Below, piece after piece: positions 36,846 through 45,549 of a stretch of DNA of 64,000 nucleotides. The DNA is from Porphyromonadaceae bacterium FC4 (GTDB lineage: Bacteria > Bacteroidota > Bacteroidia > Bacteroidales > Porphyromonadaceae): NCBI GenBank assembly GCA_900120395.1, contig LT635552.1, positions 186,001 through 250,000 on the forward strand, in the 5' to 3' direction. The notes under the pieces were generated by a model that worked only from the letters and a program-made list of their open reading frames with translations, did not search any database and was not told the origin of the DNA. Within the stretch, counting starts at the first letter, position 1. Every line of letters starts with the position of its first letter. The position numbers and the translations under genes are program-made.

Positions 36846-37634
36846 TTACTTGAGGTTCTTGAACTTCACGTTGTAGTCAACAACGTAGTCAATAAGTGTG
36901 ATGGATGCGTCCTCCATGTTGTTGAGGATAGCCTCGTACTTGGAGAGGATGTAGTTGTAGAACACCTGTAGAACGAGCGCAACGATAAGACCGAAGATGG
37001 TCGTGATCAGCGCCACTTTCATACCTCCTGCCACGACTGTCGGGCTAATGTCACCTGCCTGCTCGATGGTATCGAACGCGGTCACCATACCGATCACCGT
37101 ACCGAGGAACCCTAGAGAAGGAGCGATAGCGATAAAGAGGGTAATCCAGGAGAGGTTCTTCTCCAAAAGACCTGCCTGTACACCACCGTATGAAGTGATG
37201 GAGCGCTCTACCACGTCGAGACCCTGATCCAGACGGATAAGTGCCTGATAGGTAATAGATGCTACAGGACCACGAGTGTCGCGAGCGATGTCAAGTGCGC
37301 CGGCTACGTCGTTAGCGTTGAGGCGTTCTTGTATTTCGTTGAGGAACTTTTCGTTGTTTGTGTCAGCGAGGTTTAGATAGATGATTCTCTCGAGGCAGAA
37401 TGCCAGACCAAGGATCATCACCAGCGCGATAGACGCCATAAACTCGGGGCCACCCTCGATGAACTTTGTCTTGATAGCTTGGTGAAAACCGCCATTATCT
37501 ACTACGACGGGGACTTGTTCGTCAGCAGCCGCCTGAGTTGTTTCCTCAGGAGCAGAGTCTTGGGCAACTACGACGTTGGTAAGACCTAGCGTCAGAAGGC
37601 CTGCTAAGGCGATGCTTGCTAAAAATCTTTTCAT
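36846..37634 (-). CDS. exbB: MotA/TolQ/ExbB-family proton channel protein
   Basis: A 262-residue inner-membrane subunit that with ExbD converts the proton gradient into force on TonB, powering SusC-type transporters. It has an N-terminal signal-like helix ending VVVAQ, a periplasmic Glu-rich stretch, a first true membrane helix (about 65-85), a cytoplasmic loop, and the conserved pair of helices with ITLFIAIAPSLGFLGTVIGMVTAF and MKVALITTIFGLIVALVL. First gene of the operon, preceded by a long gene-free leader. Confidence 0.93.
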   Translation of the reverse strand: MKRFLASIALAGLLTLGLTNVVVAQDSAPEETTQAAADEQVPVVVDNGGFHQAIKTKFIEGGPEFMASIALVMILGLAFCLERIIYLNLADTNNEKFLNEIQERLNANDVAGALDIARDTRGPVASITYQALIRLDQGLDVVERSITSYGGVQAGLLEKNLSWITLFIAIAPSLGFLGTVIGMVTAFDTIEQAGDISPTVVAGGMKVALITTIFGLIVALVLQVFYNYILSKYEAILNNMEDASITLIDYVVDYNVKFKNLK

Positions 37635-37927
37635 TGTAAGTTTTGTTTAAATGAGATTAGTGATTAATTTTTTACTGTTTTTCTGGTTTACTAATCAACT
37701 ACCCACGCTTGCCCAACGCATACGAACAAACGATTCGGGATAGCAGTTTATTATTTCATCGTTTCGAAGGTCAGTCCGCCGACCACACCTCCGTACTTTT
37801 CCTATCTTCGGCATCCTCCGTCCCCGGACTTCTCCACAAGTCGGAAAGAACATAATGGGGCTTCATCGAGCTCATAACAAGGTCAACAATCGACCCTAAC
37901 AAGCACACTCACCCCACCATCTTGCTA
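37635..37927 (-). promoter_or_regulatory. long leader of the exb operon
   Basis: About 290 bases between the best -7 element (37928-37935) and exbB with no gene and no hairpin I could identify with confidence. An undetected internal promoter is possible. Confidence 0.35.
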
Positions 37928-37935
37928 CAAAGTTA
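37928..37935 (-). promoter_or_regulatory. promoter -7 element for the exb operon
   Basis: TAACTTTG on the minus strand with TTG 20 bases upstream in the coding direction. Beyond it, to 38128, no gene is visible. Confidence 0.6.
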
Positions 37936-38128
37936 TAATAAAATGAACTAATCGCCAACTATTTCAGACAAAATTATCGCCAAACCCCCTCCACGTAGCA
38001 AGTGCAACAGCGGTTCAAACTGAGTAAGAAGACTTTGAGGGACACACTAAACCCTAATTTTTCCTTACCTGATGCCCCACACTCTCGAATGGTCGACAGC
38101 ACTCTAAAGAGCGAGAGGTGCATAAAGT

Positions 38129-38164
38129 AAAAGTATCGCAACCCGTTAGAATTACGATACTTTT
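38129..38164 (-). terminator. terminator of tRNA-Ser
   Basis: AAAAGTATCG (38129-38138) pairs with CGATACTTTT (38155-38164); on the minus strand the stem ends in TTTT followed by ACTTTAT. Confidence 0.75.
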
Positions 38165-38210
38165 CCTTTTCTGGTCATATCCTCTGACAGTTCTCTCAGA
38201 GTCCTTATTG

Positions 38211-38298
38211 CGGAGAGAGAGGGATTCGAACCCTCGATACGCTTTTGGCGTATACACGCTTTCCAGGCGTGCCTCTTCAGCCACTCGAGCACCTCTCC
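38211..38298 (-). tRNA. tRNA-Ser (anticodon GGA)
   Basis: An 88-base class II tRNA. Acceptor GGAGAGG/TCTCTCC (one G-U), anticodon loop CTGGAAA, long variable arm TACGCCAAAAGCGTA, T arm GAGGG-TTCGAAT-CCCTC, discriminator G, no encoded CCA. Confidence 0.95.
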
Positions 38299-38374
38299 AG
38301 TATAGAGCCGTACTTCCCTGCTTGATACTGCGCTGTCGTACACTTGGGCTACCACAGGGATCGTACTGACGGTG

Positions 38375-38382
38375 CAAAGTTA
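38375..38382 (-). promoter_or_regulatory. promoter -7 element for tRNA-Ser
   Basis: TAACTTTG on the minus strand, about 77 bases upstream of the tRNA. Confidence 0.55.
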
Positions 38383-38445
38383 GTTTATTTCTTGCTAACC
38401 CACCACTTTTAGCTCAACTTTTTTATTTGAAGGCGCCTTCCGGCG

Positions 38446-38590
38446 GGGTTGACACAATAGGATTTTTGCGCCTTCGGATACGGGCAAAAAATTTGACGGA
38501 TAGTAGCGAAATGTTTCCAGTAGGAAAGAAAACGATTTGACGGATAGTAGCAAACGGGTTCCAGTAGGAAACATTTTTGCGCTCTGGCGG
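38446..38590 (+). repeat. dispersed two-hairpin repeat, copy 7 (forward)
   Basis: Core 38481-38590: GGGCAAAAAATTTGACGG, then two GACGGATAGTAGC units with hairpins; the second hairpin is GGTTCCAGTAGGAAAC. The 5' flank from 38446 (GACACAATAGGATTTTTG) is shared, inverted, with the 3' flank of copy 10. Between tRNA-Ser and tatD. Confidence 0.9.
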
Positions 38591-38722
38591 TCGGTGTTTT
38601 TGTGGCAGTGCGGACGGCTTTCGGAAAGTGCCTGTCGGTAAAATGCCTCCCCATATATTAGATAGGACGATCAATCGGCTCTTCAAATGCGACAGCCCCG
38701 CTCATCCGAGCGTGCCAAAGCC

Positions 38723-39505
38723 CTATTTTAGGGCAAACATTTCCACCGAGTTGGCAAAGACCTGCTGTGCCACTTTTTCTCTCGGGAGGCGGTAGCACTT
38801 GGCGAGCTCGTCGATGACGTAGAGGAGGTTTGCCGGCTCGTTTCGCTTGCCACGGTTAGGCACGGGGCTCAGGTAGGGGGCATCGGTCTCGATGACCAGG
38901 CGGTCGAGTGGGAGCAGATCCGGGAGGAAGTCCCTCAGGATGCTGTTTTTGAAGGTCAGGACTCCATTGACACCGACCATGAAGTGGGGGAGTCGCAGTA
39001 TCGCCATCAGCTCCTCCGGGCTGTCCGTAAAGGAGTGAAAGACCCCTCGGATGGCATCGGCGCCGATCTCCTCGATGGCGGTGACCGCATCCATCGTGGC
39101 ACTTCGGCTGTGGATACTGACGGGCAGGCGGCTGTCGCGTGCCCAGGTGAGCTGGGTGCGAAAGGCGCTGTTCATCGCCTCCTTTTCGTCCATGCTCCAG
39201 TAGTAGTCCAGACCTATCTCGCCTATGGCGATATACCGGGCAGGGTGCGCAAGGAGCTCGAGGTGCAGGAGCTCGAGATCTTTCTGCCACTCCTCACCCA
39301 TCTCTGTCGGGTGCATGCCGATCATGGAGTAAAAAAAGTCCGGAGCGAGAGCGGTAGCGGCGTGGAGGTCGGGAAGGGAGGCGGCGTTGAGGTTGGGGAG
39401 CAGTGCCGCCACGACGCCTGCCTCTTTCGCACGACGGACCACGTCGGGCAGGTCTGCGGCGAAGTCTTTGCCGTACAGATGAGTATGGGTATCGATGATC
39501 TTCAT
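38723..39505 (-). CDS. tatD: TatD-family metal-dependent hydrolase (DNase)
   Basis: A 260-residue TIM-barrel amidohydrolase-type nuclease. Metal ligands are visible: His7/His9 in DTHTHL, the GEIGLDYYW glutamate, PVSIHSR, GVFHSFTDS and IETDAPYLSP. Members degrade DNA and are linked to repair. The ATG overlaps the ribD stop by four bases (ATGA), so the two are coupled. Whether it is TatD, YcfH or YjjV in the strict sense cannot be told. Confidence 0.92.
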   Translation of the reverse strand: MKIIDTHTHLYGKDFAADLPDVVRRAKEAGVVAALLPNLNAASLPDLHAATALAPDFFYSMIGMHPTEMGEEWQKDLELLHLELLAHPARYIAIGEIGLDYYWSMDEKEAMNSAFRTQLTWARDSRLPVSIHSRSATMDAVTAIEEIGADAIRGVFHSFTDSPEELMAILRLPHFMVGVNGVLTFKNSILRDFLPDLLPLDRLVIETDAPYLSPVPNRGKRNEPANLLYVIDELAKCYRLPREKVAQQVFANSVEMFALK

Positions 39506-40482
39506 GGAGCGTAGGTGGTGATGGTGTTGGGAGCAAAGCGGTGCGAGGAGAGGGCTGTCGCCTGCTCAGGCAGGTGCGGGGCAGACACGCCCTCATGTAT
39601 GAGTAGTGGTGATCGCTCTACCCGGGCTTCGTCCCACAGACCTTGTTCGATGAATGACTGCAGGACCCGTGCGCCACCCTCGACCATCAGCGATGCGATG
39701 TGGTGTTTTTCCAAAAGGGTAGAGAGTGATTCCGGTGTGAGCTTCGAGAGCCGGAGCCAGCCGTCGGGGGCGGTCGCGCCGGAGGAGAGGAGGATCCGCT
39801 GCGGGGAGTACGGGCCGGGGAGCCAGCGGCGGTTGGTCAGTTCGGGTCGGTCGAGCCGCAGCGTCTCTGCACCGACCAGTATGGCACTGTACTGAGAGCG
39901 CAGGCGGTGCACCAGCAGCTGCGTGTAGGGGGTGGAGAGGAGCACGGGACGCTCCTCGGCAGAGTGGCGCAGGGTGTCGATGTAGCCATCCGCACTCTCA
40001 GCCCACTTGAGGAGGACGTAGGGACGGTGGAGACGCTGATTGGTGAGGAAGACCTTTGTCAGCTCTTCGCACGCCTCACTGAGGCAGCCCACCTCCACCG
40101 GGATACCGGCTTCGCGGAGGATGGCGACCCCTTTGCCCGCCACCAGGGGATTGGGGTCCGGGATACCGACCACTACACGCCCCACGTGCTCTGCCGCAAG
40201 TCGCTTGGCACAGGAGGGGGTCCTCCCCTGATGAGCGCAGGGCTCCAGTGTGACGTAGAGGGTACTCTGCGGGATGAGGGGACGGTCGGACTCCGCCACG
40301 CTATCCAGACAGTGTACCTCGGCATGCGCCTCGCCCATCCTTTGGTGGTAGCCCTCGCCGATGATCCTACCCCGATGGACGAGCAGAGCCCCTACGCGAG
40401 GATTGAGCCCCACCTCTCTGCCCTCCGCCCGATAGGCGAGGTCGATGGCTCGCCACATATAGTGTTCGTGTGATGACGTCAT
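39502..40482 (-). CDS. ribD: bifunctional diaminohydroxyphosphoribosylaminopyrimidine deaminase/reductase
   Basis: Performs steps 2 and 3 of riboflavin synthesis. 326 residues. The N-terminal deaminase has the zinc motif HAEVHCLDS and PCAHQGRTPSC. The C-terminal reductase (from about 150, RPYVLLKWAESADGYID) includes ILVGAETLRLDRPELTNR and SLMVEGGARVLQSFIEQGLWDE. Length is a little short of E. coli RibD (367). It is divergent from prmC, with only 43 bases between the two start codons. Confidence 0.95.
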   Translation of the reverse strand: MTSSHEHYMWRAIDLAYRAEGREVGLNPRVGALLVHRGRIIGEGYHQRMGEAHAEVHCLDSVAESDRPLIPQSTLYVTLEPCAHQGRTPSCAKRLAAEHVGRVVVGIPDPNPLVAGKGVAILREAGIPVEVGCLSEACEELTKVFLTNQRLHRPYVLLKWAESADGYIDTLRHSAEERPVLLSTPYTQLLVHRLRSQYSAILVGAETLRLDRPELTNRRWLPGPYSPQRILLSSGATAPDGWLRLSKLTPESLSTLLEKHHIASLMVEGGARVLQSFIEQGLWDEARVERSPLLIHEGVSAPHLPEQATALSSHRFAPNTITTYAP

Positions 40483-40492
40483 TATTTTAGCT

Positions 40493-40500
40493 TAACTTTG
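40493..40500 (+). promoter_or_regulatory. promoter -7 element for prmC-recX-comF-xerD
   Basis: TAACTTTG 26 bases before the prmC ATG, within the 43-base ribD/prmC divergent gap; the leader is about 20 bases. The ribD promoter was not recognised. Confidence 0.6.
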
Positions 40501-40525
40501 TGTACCACATCTCATCGTGTACCGC

Positions 40526-41398
40526 ATGGAAAATATCCGGACTCTGCACCATACCCTCTCGGACCGCCTGACGGCGTACTACGTGCCGGCAGAGGCAGAC
40601 ACCCTGGCCCGCTATCTCCTGGAGGAGGTGACCGGGAAGGGGTATCCGCAGCTGATCCTCGGGGAATACAAAGTTAGTGAAATTGACAGAAAGCAACTGG
40701 ACCGAATGGTCGAGCGTCTGCTCCGGCACGAGCCGTGGCAGCAGGTAGTGGGGCAGGTCGACTTTTGCGGACTTCGGCTCAGCGTGACTCCGGATGTGCT
40801 GATCCCCCGCCCCGAGACCGAAGAGCTCTGCCTGCTGATCCGTGACCGCGGACTGGTGGCACCGGGAGACCGCATACTGGATGTCGGCACCGGCTCCGGC
40901 GCCATCGCACTGGCCTTGGCGCACTTTTGCCCAACCGCCAGGGTCACCGCACTTGACATCAGCTCCGCCGCACTGGAGGTGGCGCAGAAGAACGCCCGAG
41001 AGCTCGGCATATCGAACGTCACTTTCGTAGCCTCCGACCTGCGGGACTACATACCGGATACTCCTCCGGACCTCATCGTCAGCAATCCCCCATACGTTCT
41101 GGAGTCCGAGCGGTCGGAGATGGCGCCGCACGTGCTCGAGTGGGAGCCGGCGGGTGCACTCTTTGTCCCCGACGATGACCCACAGCTCTACTACCGGCTG
41201 GTGCTGGAGCGGATCGCTCCATCGCTTCGCCCGGGGGGCAGCATCGTCCTGGAGCTCAACCACCGTACAGCTGCGGAGAGCGAAGAGCTGTACCGACAAG
41301 CGGGATTTGACACGGAGCTACGGGAGGACTTCAGAGGGCTCCGGCGCTTCCTTTTCGCCAAAAAGAAAACCGCGCAGAGCGGACAACGAACCAACTGA
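40526..41398 (+). CDS. prmC: peptide chain release factor N5-glutamine methyltransferase
   Basis: SAM-dependent methylation of the GGQ glutamine of release factors. 290 residues from the ATG (an in-frame GTG lies three codons earlier). It has an N-terminal helical domain, the SAM motif LDVGTGSGAIALALA, and the catalytic NPPY at Asn187, with IPRPETEEL before it. First gene of a four-gene plus-strand run; recX follows after 15 bases. Confidence 0.95.
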   Translation: MENIRTLHHTLSDRLTAYYVPAEADTLARYLLEEVTGKGYPQLILGEYKVSEIDRKQLDRMVERLLRHEPWQQVVGQVDFCGLRLSVTPDVLIPRPETEELCLLIRDRGLVAPGDRILDVGTGSGAIALALAHFCPTARVTALDISSAALEVAQKNARELGISNVTFVASDLRDYIPDTPPDLIVSNPPYVLESERSEMAPHVLEWEPAGALFVPDDDPQLYYRLVLERIAPSLRPGGSIVLELNHRTAAESEELYRQAGFDTELREDFRGLRRFLFAKKKTAQSGQRTN

Positions 41399-41413
41399 CC
41401 TACATCGAAACAT

Positions 41414-41941
41414 ATGCCCATAGACAACGACGAGTACAAGCGGCTGCTCAATAAAGCCGCAGCCTATGCCGCCAAGGCTGAGCGCTCCCCGCAAGAGGTG
41501 ACCAACAAGCTGCAGAGCTGGGCACGCGAACCGCTCGATGAGGAGTCGGAGAGGAAGATCATGGTTGCGCTGCGGCAAGACCGCTTCGTGGACGAGGAGC
41601 GGTATGCCCGTCGCTATACGGCGGACAAGGTCCGTTTCCTACGCAAGGGACCGCTACTGCTCCGACGCGAACTGCAGCAAAAGGGAATCCCCTCAGCCAT
41701 CATCGAGCAAGCGCTGGCGGAGGTCTCGGACGAGGTGTGGGCAGAGGCTCTGGAGCAGTACTTGGAGGGAAAAATAGAGGGCTACCGAAAGAAGTCGCGC
41801 TCACCCTACCAGCTACGCTCACGGCTCATGCAGGCGGCATACATGCGTGGCTACCTGCGGGAGACCTCAGAGGAGGTGCTGAGCAGGCTCGACCTATCGG
41901 TCGAAGGAGCTGACGATGAACAGATTGAGTGGTATGATTAG
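41414..41941 (+). CDS. recX: RecX-family regulator of RecA
   Basis: A 175-residue helical protein with three RecX repeats. Recognisable blocks are AAAYAAKAERSPQEVTNKLQ, DDRF-like QDRFVDEERYARRYTADKVRF, and KGPLLLRRELQQKGI. RecX binds RecA filaments and limits recombination. There is no recA next to it. It lies in the prmC-recX-comF-xerD run. Confidence 0.9.
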   Translation: MPIDNDEYKRLLNKAAAYAAKAERSPQEVTNKLQSWAREPLDEESERKIMVALRQDRFVDEERYARRYTADKVRFLRKGPLLLRRELQQKGIPSAIIEQALAEVSDEVWAEALEQYLEGKIEGYRKKSRSPYQLRSRLMQAAYMRGYLRETSEEVLSRLDLSVEGADDEQIEWYD

Positions 41942-41989
41942 GGGTATGTCTAGCGATATGAGCCTATATATAATAGGAGGGATGATGAT

Positions 41990-42691
41990 ATGATGGGAGG
42001 TCTGTTTAGCGGTCTGGTAGACACCCTCTTTCCGAGCTACTGCATCTGTTGTCAGTCTCGGCTGCCGGCGGAGCGGAGATTCATTTGTAGTACATGCTTC
42101 GATGAGCTTCCCCGCTACGAGGAAAACGCCACTTACTACGACGTAGAGACCCGACTCGAGGGCTACGTACCGTACTCGGAGTACCATGCAGATCTGGTCT
42201 TCACCCACACCAATGCCGTGCGCGACCTGATCCACCTGATCAAGTACCGTCAGAGTCCCGAGCTGGGGCGGTCGCTGGTGGAATACTTTCTGCCCGGACA
42301 CTTGGAGCAGGGACACTACCCCGATGTCTCCATCGTCGTACCGGTCCCTCTCGCCCCCAAGCGACTCCGCCACCGCGGGTACAACCAGTCGGACTTTCTC
42401 GCAGCACCGCTTGCCAAAGCCCTGGGCGCAGAGCTGATGACCGATGCCGTGGCACGCCGGGACCGGGAGCCAAGCGGCACACAGACTGCACGCAGCCGCC
42501 GACAACGCTGGGAGCACATGGAGGGTATCTTTAGTGTAAAAGCACCCGGCACTTTCACCGGACGGCGTGTGCTCCTCGTCGACGACCTCCTCACCTCCGG
42601 TGCTACTTTGATCCGCCTGGCACAGACCATCATGTCGGACGGTGCGGAGTCAGTATCCTACTACACCCTGGCAGTGGACGAAAAATCATGA
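41990..42691 (+). CDS. ComF-family phosphoribosyltransferase-like protein
   Basis: A 233-residue ComF/GntX homologue. An N-terminal zinc-finger-like cluster (PSYCICCQSRLPAERRFICSTCFDEL, about 16-41) is followed by a phosphoribosyltransferase domain with RGYNQSDFLA and the PRPP loop VLLVDDLLTSGAT. ComF is required for DNA uptake in naturally competent bacteria; the precise reaction is unclear. A Shine-Dalgarno-like AGGAGG (41975-41980) precedes it, which is unusual in Bacteroidetes. The stop overlaps xerD (ATGA). Confidence 0.9.
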   Translation: MMGGLFSGLVDTLFPSYCICCQSRLPAERRFICSTCFDELPRYEENATYYDVETRLEGYVPYSEYHADLVFTHTNAVRDLIHLIKYRQSPELGRSLVEYFLPGHLEQGHYPDVSIVVPVPLAPKRLRHRGYNQSDFLAAPLAKALGAELMTDAVARRDREPSGTQTARSRRQRWEHMEGIFSVKAPGTFTGRRVLLVDDLLTSGATLIRLAQTIMSDGAESVSYYTLAVDEKS

Positions 42692-43596
42692 GCAGACCCA
42701 ATGACCTTAGCGAAATCATAGACGACTACCGGCAGTACCTACTCCTGGAGCGCAACCTCTCCTCCAACACCCTTGAGAGTTACCTCAACGACCTGCAGCA
42801 CCTCCTCGAGTACAGCAACGAGTGCGGTGCCCCGGTGCTGGAGATGACCTACCAGGTTCTCGAGCAGTTTCTCGCCTATCTTGCCGACCTAGGCTTGGGG
42901 CAGAGGAGCATGTCCCGTGTCGTCAGTGGGGTCAAGTCCTTTTACCGCTTTCTGGAGATCGAGAAGATCGTTCCCGACAACCCTACCCTCCTACTGGAGA
43001 CGCCGTCTATAGGTCGAACGCTCCCTGAGGTGCTCACGGTAGAGGAGGTCGACGCCATCCTCGGTGCCATAGACACTTCTACGCCCAACGGAGTCCGCGA
43101 TGCCGCCCTCCTTGAGCTGCTCTACAGCTGCGGACTACGGGTGAGTGAGGCGTGCGGAATCACATTTTCGCAGCTGTTTCTCGATGAGGGCTACGTCCGG
43201 GTCATCGGCAAGGGAAGCAAGGAGCGACTGGTACCGATGTCTCCCACCTGTGTCATCCGCATAGAGGACTACCTGCCCATCCGCCACGAGATCACTCCCA
43301 AGCCGGGCTACGCCGACTACCTCTTCATCAGCCGCAACCGTGTAGCCATCTCCCGACAGATGGTCTTCCTAACGATCAAAAAGCTGGCCGTCGAAGCGGG
43401 CATCACCAAGGAGATCTCACCGCACACATTTCGTCACAGCTTCGCCACCCACCTGCTCGAGGGAGGAGCCAACCTCCAGGCCATCCGGGACATGCTCGGT
43501 CATGCCAGCATCTCCACCACGGAGCTCTACACCCACATCGATCGCAGCAGGCTCCGGGAGGAAATCCTACAGCACCATCCCCGCAACATCAGGTAA
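42688..43596 (+). CDS. xerD: XerC/D-type tyrosine recombinase
   Basis: A 302-residue site-specific recombinase that resolves chromosome dimers at dif. It has an N-terminal SAM-like core-binding domain (about 8-95) and a catalytic domain with the first catalytic Arg in SCGLRVSEA, HTFRHSFATHLLEGGANLQ (His/Arg), LGHASISTTELYTH (His and nucleophile Tyr). The length and absence of neighbouring mobile genes indicate the housekeeping enzyme, not an integrase. XerC versus XerD is not settled by sequence alone. Confidence 0.92.
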   Translation: MSRPNDLSEIIDDYRQYLLLERNLSSNTLESYLNDLQHLLEYSNECGAPVLEMTYQVLEQFLAYLADLGLGQRSMSRVVSGVKSFYRFLEIEKIVPDNPTLLLETPSIGRTLPEVLTVEEVDAILGAIDTSTPNGVRDAALLELLYSCGLRVSEACGITFSQLFLDEGYVRVIGKGSKERLVPMSPTCVIRIEDYLPIRHEITPKPGYADYLFISRNRVAISRQMVFLTIKKLAVEAGITKEISPHTFRHSFATHLLEGGANLQAIRDMLGHASISTTELYTHIDRSRLREEILQHHPRNIR

Positions 43597-43644
43597 CCGT
43601 TTTCGCCACACGGAATGTGGCACCACGGCAGTGCGAACTTTGCT

Positions 43645-45003
43645 CTACCGCCGACGCTCGTCGGGGTATTGGTTCATCACATAGCGGTACCGTCCCAGGA
43701 GGAGCAGCCCCAGTGTAGTGAGTCCGATCGGGAAGCCCAGCCAGACACCCACCACCCCCAGCCCCAGACGGATACCGAGGACGTAGCCCATCAATACGGT
43801 CATCACGGCGTACGAAAAGAGTGCCGCCAGAGCGGTAAACGTCACGTCGCGCATTCCTCGAAGTGCGTTGGAGTAGAGGATCTGCAGCACGTCCCCAGGC
43901 TGATACAGACAGAGGATCACACAGAGCTGCGCACTCAGAGCAACGACCGCCTCATCCGACACAAAGATCCGCCCCACATCGTGCCTAAAGATCAGCAGGA
44001 GAACCACCAGGTTCACCGCCAGCAGCGCATGTATCGCCAGTCCGCTACGCACCGACATCCGTATCCCTTCCCTATCCTTTAGCTCAAAAAAGTGCCCCAC
44101 ACGTATCGCCACGGCACTCGATATGCCGTAGTACATCATGAAGCCGAGAGTACTCAGCGTATTCGCCACCTGGTGCGCCGCCAGAGGCACCGTCCCGAGC
44201 CATCCGATCATGATGACTGCGATGCTAAACGCCCCGGACTCCAACCCCATTTGCATACCCGATGGCAACCCCAGCCCAAAGAGCTGCTTCAGCTCTGCCC
44301 TGCTCACCGACCCGCTCGTGCTCTTCGCCGCCTCAAAGATACGCTCAAAGCGCTTCGTCCCGTGCACCGCATAGAGCAGGATCAGCAGGCTCAGGATCCG
44401 GGCGACAAACGTCGCAATCCCGGCACCCATCAAACCAAGTTCCGGCAGACCCAGCTTACCATAGATCAGGAGGTAGTTGAGTCCCACATTGACCACGTTC
44501 GAAAAGAGAATGGCGCGCATGCTAATACGGGTCTGCTCCACGCCGTCGACCAACTGCTTGTACGCGTTGAACAGCGCCATCGGAATGATACTCAGCAGCT
44601 GAATCGTATAGTACGGCACAATTAGCGGTGCCAGCTCATCCGGTTGTCCCAGCCACTCCAGCCGCCAGAGAAAAAAGCCCATCACAGCCGTCAGCAGTAC
44701 CCCCACCACCAGATTGGCAACGATGCTACTCTTGAGCAAGCTCTTCAGCCTGCCATCCCCCACCGCATAGCTCCCCGCCACCAGAGGCGTCAGCCCATAG
44801 CTAAACCCCATCCCCAGTACGAAAGCAAGGTTGATGAAGTTGTTGACAAACGATGCAGCACCCAGCTCTGCGGTACCGTAGTGCCCCACCATGATGTTGT
44901 CCACAAACCCCACCATGATCACCCCCATCTGCCCCAGCATGATCGGCGTGCCCAGCTTCCATATCGCACGAGCGTGTCTGTTCGTCAGGTAGTTCATATA
45001 CAC
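43645..45003 (-). CDS. MATE-family multidrug/Na+ or H+ antiporter
   Basis: A 452-residue inner-membrane efflux protein with 12 hydrophobic helices in two MatE halves. Examples are IMLGQMGVIMVGFVDNIMVGHYG in helix 1 and LPSGMQMGLESGAFSIAVIMIGWLG at the start of the second half. Substrates are typically cationic drugs or dyes. Convergent with xerD; no regulator is next to it. Confidence 0.93.
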   Translation of the reverse strand: MYMNYLTNRHARAIWKLGTPIMLGQMGVIMVGFVDNIMVGHYGTAELGAASFVNNFINLAFVLGMGFSYGLTPLVAGSYAVGDGRLKSLLKSSIVANLVVGVLLTAVMGFFLWRLEWLGQPDELAPLIVPYYTIQLLSIIPMALFNAYKQLVDGVEQTRISMRAILFSNVVNVGLNYLLIYGKLGLPELGLMGAGIATFVARILSLLILLYAVHGTKRFERIFEAAKSTSGSVSRAELKQLFGLGLPSGMQMGLESGAFSIAVIMIGWLGTVPLAAHQVANTLSTLGFMMYYGISSAVAIRVGHFFELKDREGIRMSVRSGLAIHALLAVNLVVLLLIFRHDVGRIFVSDEAVVALSAQLCVILCLYQPGDVLQILYSNALRGMRDVTFTALAALFSYAVMTVLMGYVLGIRLGLGVVGVWLGFPIGLTTLGLLLLGRYRYVMNQYPDERRR

Positions 45004-45060
45004 TTAGTTATATAGCCGGCACCAATCCTCCATACGCCCCTGACCGGCTCAAGACAAAAA

Positions 45061-45092
45061 CTCAAAAAAAAGAACCATCGACGGTTCGGAAA
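45061..45092 (-). terminator. terminator of the tRNA-Arg pair
   Basis: GAACC...GGTTC stem (45072-45076 with 45083-45087) followed on the minus strand by an uninterrupted T-run. Confidence 0.75.
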
Positions 45093-45169
45093 GGTTACTT
45101 TCTTTTACCGAGGATGGTCGCTGGTTTACTCTCTGGTCCCCTTTCGGCTGACCAAACATCTCAAAGTAG

Positions 45170-45243
45170 TGACTCCTAAAGGATTCAAACCTTTAACCTT
45201 CTGATCCGTAGTCAGATGCTCTATTCAGTTGAGCTAAGGAGCC
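45170..45243 (-). tRNA. tRNA-Arg (anticodon ACG), copy 2 of 2
   Basis: 74 bases. Acceptor GGCTCCT/AGGAGTC (one G-U), anticodon arm TCTGA-CTACGGA-TCAGA, T loop TTTGAAT, discriminator A, no CCA encoded. Identical in sequence to the upstream copy. Confidence 0.95.
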
Positions 45244-45265
45244 ATGAAGCTCTATAAAAAAGCAG

Positions 45266-45339
45266 TGACTCCTAAAGGATTCAAACCTTTAACCTTCTGA
45301 TCCGTAGTCAGATGCTCTATTCAGTTGAGCTAAGGAGCC
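45266..45339 (-). tRNA. tRNA-Arg (anticodon ACG), copy 1 of 2
   Basis: A 74-base gene identical to its neighbour 22 bases downstream in the direction of transcription; both share the promoter at 45377-45384. Confidence 0.95.
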
Positions 45340-45376
45340 GATACTCGAATGCCGTTATCTCTAGCCTTCGTGCCTG

Positions 45377-45384
45377 CAAAGGTA
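45377..45384 (-). promoter_or_regulatory. promoter -7 element for the tRNA-Arg pair
   Basis: TACCTTTG on the minus strand with TTTG 20 bases upstream in the coding direction. From 45385 to 45549 no gene or other structure was seen. Confidence 0.65.
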
Positions 45385-45549
45385 CGCACTTTTCTCCAAA
45401 ATCCCAAATTCTCCACTACCCCACGCCACCCCGCCAGTACAACAAGCGTTAAAATTGAGTTAGAGACCTCGATGGGTGCCGTGAATCTTCGTTCTTTCTG
45501 ATATATTGTTTAATTCTCAATTCTATCCTGGATGACGCACTCTCACAAT

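Noticed and set aside
42688..43596. Tyrosine recombinase as an integrase marking a mobile island
   Set aside because: It sits in a housekeeping operon (prmC-recX-comF), has XerD length and motifs, and no attachment-site duplication or mobile genes were seen nearby.
45170..45339. Second tRNA-Arg as an integration scar
   Set aside because: Both copies are complete, identical and share one promoter and terminator, which fits simple tandem duplication.
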